A DNA stretch of 23,978 bases from positions 1 through 23,978 of IMG/VR virus record IMGVR_UViG_3300013233_000160; one strand, written 5' to 3'. The notes under the pieces are model-generated. The model was not told where the DNA came from. It made no database searches and saw nothing but the letters and a program-made list of their open reading frames with translations. Of the stretch, positions 1-5,085 are shown one piece after another; position 1 is the first letter of the stretch; the number at the start of each line of letters is the position of its first letter. Both the position numbers and the translations under genes were made by a program. The DNA is from a virus.

Positions 1-1
1 C

Positions 2-43
2 CGCAAAGACTGCGAAGAACAGCGAAGACTCGCAAAACACTAA
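2..43 (+). CDS. possible 3' end of an upstream gene (partial)
   Basis: The first 43 bases read without a stop in frame 2 and end at TAA (41-43), giving a charged tail that ends RRLAKH. In phages of this layout the gene before an SSB-like protein is often a RecB/Cas4-type nuclease or a recombinase, but 13 codons cannot identify it. Frame 3 is also open from the window edge to about position 113, so the choice of frame is weak. Confidence 0.2.
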   Translation, partial: RKDCEEQRRLAKH

Positions 44-69
44 TCAATTACAAAATGGAGCACAAAGTT

Positions 70-924
70 ATGGCAAAGAAAGACAAAGAAGACCCAACAG
101 AAGTAACCGAAGCTGAAGTGGTGGTGGCCGACACCGCTTATCAGCCCGGCCCGGCCCCAGCCCAAACCACGGCACTCACCACCCAGCCGGCCGATGATGA
201 TATGGGCTTTGAGGACTTCGACGACAAGGATATGATTATCCCCCGCGCCGTTATCCCTCAGACAACCTCTGATTCATCAAAAGGCACGCCCGGCATGATC
301 TGTATTAACCTGACCGGGGAAGAGCGGGAATCTATTAATATTGTCTTGCTCCGGCATAGCAAGGGGAAAGTGCTTTACCCGGAGGCGTACAAAAAAGGGG
401 ATACTGCCCTTTGCTGGTCAGTAGATTACAAGGTTCCGTCGCACCGTATGGCCGACAAGGAGTTGCAACCAATGTCTGATAACTGCGCAGACTGCGCCTA
501 TGGACAGTGGGGCAAGGACGAAAACGGGAAACCTGTTAAACCGGACTGTGCCGACACCCGGAGCCTCCTGGCCGTTGATACCGATACTTTTGTTCCTTTC
601 TTCATCTCCCTGAAAGGTCTTTCGATTAAGCCACTAAACGGCCTTATGACTGCAATCAAGCTGCGTGGCCGGGCTATGCAACTTCCCTTGTGGGGATTCT
701 CCACCACCATCAGTACCGAGCTTGTTTCCACTGATTTTGGGGAAAAATACGCTGCCAAGTTTGCCGCACCAGCCCCCCTGGAGCGTGATATGGTTTCGGT
801 TATGGCAGAGTTCCGCTCCTCCCTTATCCACGAATCAGAAGAGGATACCGTGGAAGCAGAGCAAGCAGCAGGTGTGCATGAAGGTGAAGGATCAGGCCAG
901 GTAGCTGACGAGGAAGAGTTCTAG
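70..924 (+). CDS. phage SSB-like protein with Cys cluster and acidic C-terminal tail
   Basis: Probable single-stranded-DNA-binding protein of the phage replication/recombination module, 284 residues from ATG 70. An in-frame ATG at 55 exists, but GGAG at 57-60 lies 9 nt before ATG 70, so 70 is the better start. Residues 1-55 are low-complexity and acidic. A central domain carries four Cys (C115, C139, C142, C160) in a C..C-Gly-Gln-Trp...C arrangement resembling a zinc knuckle, followed by an RSLLAVD strand. The last 30 residues are strongly acidic and end DEEEF. A tail of acids closed by Phe is the hallmark of SSB proteins (E. coli DDDIPF, T7 gp2.5 ending in F), where it recruits partner proteins. 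The RecD2-like gene follows after 2 nt, which suits a shared DNA-processing role. The Cys cluster is seen; SSB activity is inferred. Confidence 0.7.
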   Translation: MAKKDKEDPTEVTEAEVVVADTAYQPGPAPAQTTALTTQPADDDMGFEDFDDKDMIIPRAVIPQTTSDSSKGTPGMICINLTGEERESINIVLLRHSKGKVLYPEAYKKGDTALCWSVDYKVPSHRMADKELQPMSDNCADCAYGQWGKDENGKPVKPDCADTRSLLAVDTDTFVPFFISLKGLSIKPLNGLMTAIKLRGRAMQLPLWGFSTTISTELVSTDFGEKYAAKFAAPAPLERDMVSVMAEFRSSLIHESEEDTVEAEQAAGVHEGEGSGQVADEEEF

Positions 925-926
925 CC

Positions 927-1856
927 ATGCCTAGCCAAGCAACAACCCTATCCGGAGTCGTCAAAGCGATTAAATTCCGCAATGACGACTCCGGATGGTC
1001 GGTATTCTCTGTAATCTGCAAAGGTGACGTTAAGCCCATTAACTGCGTTGGCATTATCAGCCCTGCTGTTATGCCTGGTGTCACCGTTGATTGCGCCGGC
1101 AAGTGGGAAGACAAGGGAAAGTTCGGTAAGCAATTTGCCGTTAAACTGGTCAAGACCGCCCCGGTGGATGTCAAGAGCGACAAAGGTGTTGCCGTGCTGC
1201 TCTCGCAGTTGCCGGGCTTGGGGATGATTAAGGCACGAAAAGCAGTTGCCATGCACGGTGCTGAATTGGCCTGGCTGTATGCCAAGGAAAACCCGGCAAA
1301 GCTAAAGATACCTGCGGCGTACAGGCAGAAATGCAAAGAAAAAGCCAACATCCTTGACGGGCAAGCGGAAGCCCTGGAATATTTCTTCTCAATCGGCATG
1401 ACACCAGGCCAGGCCAGCAAAGTATTGGCCCGGTACAAATCACCGGATCTAGCAACCGCAATAGTCAAGAATAACCCCTACAAACTGATTGACGATATAC
1501 AGGGCTTTGGGTTCCTTATTGTTGACTCTATCGCCCTGGGTGGGGGCTTAGGTATAGCAGATAATACCCGTGTAAAGGCTGCGGTGGTGTTCGTTCTTAA
1601 CGATGGTGAACAAAACCAAGGTAACATCTGGTGTTATGGTGGCGAACTAATCAGGCGCTGCACTGAGTTGTTGAAAAAGAATGTGCTGAAACTCGGTCTC
1701 CCCTGCTCAACCAAGGGCTTACCCAGCGAACAGCAAATCAGGGCCATGGTCAAGGAATTGGCTGGGGAGGGCCGGGTTATTATCAGGCATAAAAAGATAT
1801 TCAGTCGTGAATTGCTTGAGGCTGAAGAGACTATTGCGGAGGCTGTGAAAAGTTAA
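927..1856 (+). CDS. RecD2-like N-terminal domain protein without helicase core
   Basis: 309 residues matching the N-terminal half of RecD2 helicases. An OB-like domain (about 7-77, with GVVKAIKFRNDDSGWSVFSV and later GKWEDKGKFGKQF) is followed by a helix-hairpin-helix around LPGLGMIKARKAV (95-107), a second HhH region ending NPYKLIDDIQGFGF (183-196), and a winged-helix-like section (215-300). The final stretch FSRELLEAEETIAEAV corresponds to the RecD2 segment just before the Q motif, and the protein stops there with TAA. No Walker A, Walker B or other SF1 motif is present or encoded downstream. It may act as a DNA-binding adaptor, a truncated helicase remnant, or a subunit for a helicase elsewhere. 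GAGGAAGAG inside the end of the preceding gene can serve as its ribosome site, so the two are likely coupled. Confidence 0.8.
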   Translation: MPSQATTLSGVVKAIKFRNDDSGWSVFSVICKGDVKPINCVGIISPAVMPGVTVDCAGKWEDKGKFGKQFAVKLVKTAPVDVKSDKGVAVLLSQLPGLGMIKARKAVAMHGAELAWLYAKENPAKLKIPAAYRQKCKEKANILDGQAEALEYFFSIGMTPGQASKVLARYKSPDLATAIVKNNPYKLIDDIQGFGFLIVDSIALGGGLGIADNTRVKAAVVFVLNDGEQNQGNIWCYGGELIRRCTELLKKNVLKLGLPCSTKGLPSEQQIRAMVKELAGEGRVIIRHKKIFSRELLEAEETIAEAVKS

Positions 1857-1922
1857 TTAAAGCAAAAGTTCAATTCAAGCCCACAAAACATATTTAATTA
1901 TTGCTAAGGTTCAATATAACCT

Positions 1923-2129
1923 ATGAAACTATCAGAATGGAAGAAAAGGCCAGGCCACCGAGTAACATTCCGGCAGCTTGAAAATATGACCGGCATCCCT
2001 GACTATAAGCTGAAAAGGATAGCCAGAGAGGGATGTGTCCGCTTGGATGATGCTATGATGATCGAGGCGGTCACTGAGGGGCTGGTGGCTATTGAGGATC
2101 TTGTTTTTACTGGGGGGCGGAAGAAATGA
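1923..2129 (+). CDS. small helix-turn-helix protein (Cro/YdaS-like)
   Basis: 68 residues. FRQLENMTGIPDYKLKRIAREGCVRLDDAMMIEAVTEGLVAIEDL looks like a Cro/YdaS-type helix-turn-helix: one helix is followed by the turn at TGIP, the recognition helix at YKLKRIAREG, then the DAMMIEAVT...EDL helix typical of this group. It is probably a DNA-binding regulator of early genes. The 66-nt gap before it (1857-1922) is the longest in the early module and contains GTTCAAT twice (1868-1874 and 1909-1915). The ribosome site is poor (AAGG at 1906-1909, 13 nt from ATG). It overlaps the next small gene by ATGA. Confident as a gene, moderate for DNA binding. Confidence 0.7.
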   Translation: MKLSEWKKRPGHRVTFRQLENMTGIPDYKLKRIAREGCVRLDDAMMIEAVTEGLVAIEDLVFTGGRKK

Positions 2130-2263
2130 CATTTATCTCAATTCTCACAACCATGTTCATAATGGCAATCAAGGCGGTTGGCTGGGGCATTGCTGCTGTG
2201 CTGTTCAGCCTGGCCGTGATTACCTGCCAAGATAAACTTGTTAAATGGTGGCGCCAAAGATGA
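2126..2263 (+). CDS. 45-residue single-span membrane peptide
   Basis: ATG 2126 overlaps the TGA of the helix-turn-helix gene (ATGA), and its own TGA (2261-2263) overlaps ATG 2260 of the next gene in the same way, so it sits in a chain of translationally coupled genes. The 45-residue product is hydrophobic from about residue 3 to 33, with one or two spans around AVGWGIAAVLFSLAVI, and has a basic tail ending KWWRQR. This suggests one membrane segment with a cytoplasmic C-terminus. I do not recognise the family; early membrane peptides of this size in phages are often toxic or exclusion factors, but nothing here shows that. Confidence 0.55.
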   Translation: MTFISILTTMFIMAIKAVGWGIAAVLFSLAVITCQDKLVKWWRQR

Positions 2264-3069
2264 TACGCATAACTCCCTTATACTCAGGCAGCAAAGGTAA
2301 TGCCCTGCTAATCAATATCGACGGGTATAAAATCCTGATTGACTGCGGGAAGACGTTCAACAAACTCCGCAAAGCCCTGGCAGAAGCCAACACCAACCCG
2401 GCAGAAATTAAAGCCGTGTTTGTCAGCCATAACCACACCGATCATGTCCACGCCATAAAGAAGCTGGCGAAGCATATCGAAAAAGAAGGGCGGCCAAATT
2501 TGCAGGTATTTGCCGAACATAAATGTAAAGACAACGATGTGCCGGGCCTGGAGATTATTGAAGCAGGGGGAAGCGTGTTGATTACTCCAGGGCATTGCCA
2601 AGTGCAGCCCTTCCGCCTGACCCATGATGATGATTGCCCTTGCCTGGGATTTGTGATAGAGGCCCAGGACAACAAAATAGTCTATATATCAGACTCTGAC
2701 GGTATCCCCTGTGAAGAGTTGCACCGCCTCATTGATTGCGATTGCCTAGTGGCGGAGCTGAACCACGACATCGACACCCTGATTGAAAGCTGCCCCTACC
2801 CTGACGAATTGAAGTTAAGGGTAGGTGAAACCCACTGCAACATAGACCAGACCTGCAATATTATATGGGCTGCAATGTACGGCAACCCCAGGCTGGAGCA
2901 TGTTGTTTGCTGGCATCTGTCCGGCAATAGCTTGAATGTTGAATTGGCTAAATATAGCGTCGAGGATATGGTGCGCTTGGCCGGGCCAAACTATGTTGAC
3001 GAAAGCAGAAACCCTAATATTTATTTTGCCAGCCAGGATGAAGTTGGCGAGACTATTACTTTAATGTAA
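2260..3069 (+). CDS. WalJ/YycJ-like metallo-beta-lactamase-fold hydrolase
   Basis: 269 residues from ATG 2260 (ATGA overlap with the membrane peptide; GGTGG lies upstream). An in-frame ATG at 2245 would add five residues and is less likely. The MBL motif SHNHTDH is present, giving ligands H57, H59, D61 and H62. H122 (LTHDDDCPCLGF), D145 (YISDSDG) and H192 (THCNID) fit the remaining metal ligands, and LYSGSKGNALLI plus ELNHDIDTL match the YycJ/WalJ pattern. Bacterial YycJ-type proteins are nucleases or DNA-repair-associated hydrolases, so the product is likely a metal-dependent nuclease or phosphodiesterase acting with the neighbouring SSB-like and RuvC-like proteins. The fold is clear; the substrate is inferred. 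Confidence 0.85.
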   Translation: MIRITPLYSGSKGNALLINIDGYKILIDCGKTFNKLRKALAEANTNPAEIKAVFVSHNHTDHVHAIKKLAKHIEKEGRPNLQVFAEHKCKDNDVPGLEIIEAGGSVLITPGHCQVQPFRLTHDDDCPCLGFVIEAQDNKIVYISDSDGIPCEELHRLIDCDCLVAELNHDIDTLIESCPYPDELKLRVGETHCNIDQTCNIIWAAMYGNPRLEHVVCWHLSGNSLNVELAKYSVEDMVRLAGPNYVDESRNPNIYFASQDEVGETITLM

Positions 3070-3089
3070 ATCAAAAAAGGAGAAAAACA

Positions 3090-3467
3090 ATGGCCGGATT
3101 TATTGAAGGTTCAGTTATAATAAATGGAGTTACTTATATCAGTGAAGACAGTTTGCCAGCCATGGCAGAAGAAGACCAGGGTTATAAATACTGCATGATC
3201 CGCACATATTCTGCTGGAGTATTTGCAGGTTATCTTGATTATGAAAATCTTGAAAAACAAATGACAGTATATAAGGCCAGGCGTATCTGGAAATGGGCTG
3301 GTGCTGCGTCATTATCTCAGCTTGCAGCAGAAGGAACGAGCGATCCTGAAAACTGTAAATTCCCCTGCGAAGTCCAGGAAGTTAAATTGACTGAGATTAT
3401 TGAGGTTATCCCTATGACCAAGCAAGCAAAGGAATCAATAGCCAAGGTGAAAGAATGGAAAGCATAG
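3090..3467 (+). CDS. DUF6948-type protein of unknown function
   Basis: 125 residues preceded by a good ribosome site (AAAGGAG, 7 nt spacing). The block YKYCMIRTYSAGVFAGYLDYEN (29-50), then ARRIWKWAGAASLSQLAAEG, CKFPCEV and LTEIIEVIPMT, is the signature of a small family common in phages and prophages that I recall as DUF6948. Its role is unknown. The conserved aromatic and Gly-rich pattern suggests a compact beta-rich fold, and the C-terminus ends in a Lys-rich helix. The last 13 bases overlap the start of the Gly-rich microprotein gene. Confidence 0.85.
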   Translation: MAGFIEGSVIINGVTYISEDSLPAMAEEDQGYKYCMIRTYSAGVFAGYLDYENLEKQMTVYKARRIWKWAGAASLSQLAAEGTSDPENCKFPCEVQEVKLTEIIEVIPMTKQAKESIAKVKEWKA

Positions 3468-3556
3468 AAGACGGCGACGGCTCCGGCGACGGCTACGGCG
3501 AAGGCGACGGCTACGGCTACGGCTACGGCTCCGGCGACGGCGACGGCGACGGCTGA
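3455..3556 (+). CDS. 33-residue Gly-Asp/Tyr/Ser dipeptide-repeat microprotein
   Basis: After MESIE the product alternates a polar residue with Gly for 28 residues: Asp-Gly, Ser-Gly, Tyr-Gly and one Glu-Gly. ATG 3455 overlaps the end of the DUF6948-type gene, and AAGGTGA (3444-3450) lies 5 nt before it, a sound Shine-Dalgarno. Every Gly codon is GGC. No hydrophobic core is possible, so it is either disordered or a low-complexity assembly element; the acidic repeats could bind cations or basic partners. I recall similar Gly-Tyr/Asp peptides next to DUF6948 genes in other phages, but cannot check. The alternative is an untranslated hexanucleotide repeat; the ribosome site and overlap argue for translation. 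Confidence 0.5.
   Translation: MESIEDGDGSGDGYGEGDGYGYGYGSGDGDGDG
3470..3553 (+). repeat. 14-copy degenerate hexanucleotide repeat (NNN GGC)
   Basis: Fourteen tandem six-base units, each one variable codon (GAC, TCC, TAC or GAA) followed by GGC. The first codon position changes while GGC is invariant. The other strand would read as an Ala-Val type repeat, which is a shadow. Such arrays can slip in units of 6, 12 or more without losing frame. Confidence 0.85.
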
Positions 3557-3589
3557 AAACACTAAAAACAAAAAAGGAGATCACCAAAA

Positions 3590-3913
3590 ATGACAACACA
3601 ACCACCCAAATTCAAGCCCAAACCAACCCAAGACCTCAGCATCCCAAGCATTGACGATGCAGTTGTGGCGGAATACGCCAAGCTTTTCCCTGCCTCGGCC
3701 ATCCCCGAAGACCTGGCCGACAAGGACAATTACGCCCTGGTAAAGCAAGGTATCTCTGCTGGCCGGAAGCTCAAGAGCACAGTTGAAACATGGCGGAAGG
3801 ATGAAAAAGCAGAATCCTTAGCCTATGGCCGGGCTGTATGCTCACGCCCAAAAATACGCAGAACCTATTGCCGCTGTTCTGGAACCACTGGTAGCAGCCA
3901 AAAAGGAATTTGA
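3590..3913 (+). CDS. coiled-coil phage protein, N-terminal piece (frameshifted)
   Basis: Excellent ribosome site (AAGGAG, 9 nt spacing). Residues 1-82 (to about ESLAYGRAV) look like the start of a phage family with a TRxAVdxxRKelKaxSLxYGRKVdaEAK core: here it reads GRKLKSTVETWRKDEKAESLAYGRAV. After that the frame turns into Cys/Arg-rich sequence unlike the first part and stops at 3913. The natural continuation (YAHAQKYAEPIAAVLEPL) is found one frame over, from about 3837. The tail after residue 82 is therefore probably not the ancestral protein. The gene is an indel-disrupted version of a roughly 270-residue protein, unless the break is a sequence error. Confidence 0.6.
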   Translation: MTTQPPKFKPKPTQDLSIPSIDDAVVAEYAKLFPASAIPEDLADKDNYALVKQGISAGRKLKSTVETWRKDEKAESLAYGRAVCSRPKIRRTYCRCSGTTGSSQKGI

Positions 3914-4403
3914 TACAGCAGAAGAAAGGGCCAAGCGTGAAGCAGCAGCAGCAGAGGAGCGGAGGGTAACAGAGATCAGCAACCGCATTGCCTTGATTGA
4001 ATCTCTGCCCGGCAAGGCGGCCACCATGGGGATTGCAACGTTGCAACTGAAGATCAAAGACCTTGACGAGGAGACTTTTGAGTGGGCGCAAGAATACAGC
4101 ATGAAAGCTGCCACTACCAGGAACAGCGTAGCAGAGTCTTTAAGGGCAATGCTTAAAATGAAGCAAGACCAAGAAGAGCTTGCAGAGTTGCGCCAGGCTG
4201 CGGCAAAGAAGGAAAGGGAAGAAGCAGAGGCCAAGGCGATTAAGCAAGAAAGCGCCAATGCAACTAAGCGCCGTACCATGGCAGAGCAATATATCCTCGA
4301 TGCTCTCCGTGAATACCAAGGCTTGCCTCTTGCCACCACTGCTGTTAAGATTGTTGAAAGTATCGTTAACGGTGAAGCGCCTTACATTAAATATGAGGGA
4401 TAA
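3825..4403 (+). CDS. coiled-coil phage protein, C-terminal piece (frameshifted)
   Basis: This open frame carries the rest of the same protein: HAQKYAEPIAAVLEPLVAAKKEFDTAEERAKREAAAAEERR, then a long Ala/Glu/Lys/Arg coiled coil (about 25-150 in this piece) and a short globular end (QYILDALREYQGLPLATTAVKIVESIVNGEAPYIKYEG). ATG 3825 lies just after an in-frame TAG (3819-3821) and has no ribosome site, so independent initiation is doubtful. The role is unknown; proteins of this kind sit in recombination or replication modules beside SSB and resolvase genes and are sometimes called nuclease inhibitors without proof. Confidence 0.65.
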   Translation: MAGLYAHAQKYAEPIAAVLEPLVAAKKEFDTAEERAKREAAAAEERRVTEISNRIALIESLPGKAATMGIATLQLKIKDLDEETFEWAQEYSMKAATTRNSVAESLRAMLKMKQDQEELAELRQAAAKKEREEAEAKAIKQESANATKRRTMAEQYILDALREYQGLPLATTAVKIVESIVNGEAPYIKYEG

Positions 4404-4412
4404 ATAACCAAC

Positions 4413-4922
4413 ATGCCAAAATACAAAATAGAGCTAACAAAACAAGAGCCAGTCCTATTTATCGACCCTGGAACTACACATAGCGGCGTGGTTATCTTTG
4501 ATGGTGAAAATGTGCTTTACCATAATTCAAGTTTTGAAAACCTGGGCCTGCTGTATTTTATCAAAGAATGCATAGCCAATGATAATCCATCCATGATGGT
4601 AATAGAGGGAATGGCCTGTTATGGTATGGCTGTTGGTGAAACAATTTTCGATACGGTTGAGTGGATTGGCAGGTTCAGGGAAGCCTTTGGCTTTGACGAA
4701 ACACGCAAGTTATACCGGCCAGACATTAAGCTGTTCCTCTGTGGCTCTGCCAGAGCCAAGGGTGCTAACGTCCGTCGCAGAATCTTAGATATATTCCCGG
4801 CAACCGGTGGCGGGGCTACTCCAGAGAAGGGAACCCAAAAGCAACCTGGGCCACTTTACGGAGTATCAAGCCATGCTTTGTCTGCTCTAGCTGTTGGGCT
4901 TACCTGGTTTTACGGTCAATAA
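4413..4922 (+). CDS. RuvC-like Holliday-junction resolvase (RNase H fold)
   Basis: 169 residues. The RNase H-fold start FIDPGTTHSGVVIFDGE places the first catalytic Asp at D18. VIEGMACYGMAVGETIFDTVEWIGRFREAF (E65) and the LCGSARAKGANVRRRILDIF helix follow, and the end PGPLYGVSSHALSALAVG carries H154 where classical RuvC has Asp. This pattern belongs to a phage RuvC-like family that resolves branched replication intermediates before packaging. It is the last rightward gene. The GAGGG at the end of the preceding frame may serve as its ribosome site. Confidence 0.8.
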   Translation: MPKYKIELTKQEPVLFIDPGTTHSGVVIFDGENVLYHNSSFENLGLLYFIKECIANDNPSMMVIEGMACYGMAVGETIFDTVEWIGRFREAFGFDETRKLYRPDIKLFLCGSARAKGANVRRRILDIFPATGGGATPEKGTQKQPGPLYGVSSHALSALAVGLTWFYGQ

Positions 4923-4950
4923 TAGCTTCTTAGCTTTTCTTGGCAAGATT

Positions 4951-5002
4951 ATAAAAATAAGAAAGCCCCGCACCAGAGGAGATCAGGCCAGGTGCGGGGC
5001 TT
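4951..5002 (-). terminator. intrinsic terminator of the late operon
   Basis: A 12-bp perfect stem, AAGCCCCGCACC (4963-4974) with GGTGCGGGGCTT (4991-5002), has a 16-nt loop. Read leftward, the stem is followed by a U-rich run (complement of 4951-4962), as expected of a rho-independent terminator for the late genes ending at 5086. Rightward, the stem is followed by TTAGGGGGG with no U tract, so it should stop early rightward transcripts only weakly. Confidence 0.8.
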
Positions 5003-5018
5003 AGGGGGGAAAAGAAAA

Positions 5019-5026
5019 TAAGGAGG
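5019..5026 (+). other. orphan perfect Shine-Dalgarno (TAAGGAGG)
   Basis: The full anti-16S sequence TAAGGAGG occurs with no ATG, GTG or TTG at a usable distance on the + strand. An AT-rich palindrome, AATTAAT (5027-5033) with ATTAATT (5038-5044), follows it directly. The only open frame would start at ATA 5032 and run 19 codons. It is either a relic of a lost gene or simply the complement of the anti-SD word in the putative leftward RNA. Confidence 0.4.
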
Positions 5027-5040
5027 AATTAATAGTAATT

Positions 5041-5069
5041 AATTTACCTTGCTATCTTAGCGTTGTCAA
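5041..5069 (-). promoter_or_regulatory. putative leftward sigma-70 promoter
   Basis: On the - strand TTGACA (complement of 5064-5069) is followed after exactly 17 nt by TAAATT (complement of 5041-5046). The -35 is a perfect consensus match and the -10 matches four of six. It lies between the last late gene and the terminator, so its only product would be a short RNA. Confidence 0.4.
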
Positions 5070-5085
5070 GCCAACTGTAGCAACT

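Larger units (their letters stand above)
4951..5034 (-). ncRNA. putative leftward small RNA ending at the terminator
   Basis: A promoter-like pair at 5041-5069 predicts a start near 5034, and the terminator ends near 4951, giving a transcript of about 80 nt with no coding capacity. Its 5' arm contains CCUCCUUA, identical to the 3' tail of 16S rRNA; then comes a C-rich single-stranded stretch and the terminator hairpin, whose 16-nt loop contains UGAUCUCCU. That loop word pairs perfectly with AGGAGATCA at 3575-3583, the ribosome-binding region of the coiled-coil gene. The same RNA could also be released from the 3' end of the late mRNA. Prediction only. Confidence 0.3.

Noticed and set aside
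824-1468. 214-codon open frame on the - strand
   Set aside because: It lies opposite the RecD2-like and SSB-like genes, which have clear domain content, and its product is low-complexity without a ribosome site.
1868-1915. Two GTTCAAT words upstream of the helix-turn-helix gene as an operator
   Set aside because: Seven bases in AT-rich sequence, not symmetrical and only two copies; kept as a remark, not a site.
3317-3571. - strand frame with Ala-Val repeats like a membrane helix
   Set aside because: It is the complement of the GGC hexamer array; the + strand frame has the ribosome site and correct context.
3842-4339. 165-codon - strand frame rich in Ala/Ser
   Set aside because: Shadow of the Ala/Glu/Lys coiled coil on the + strand.
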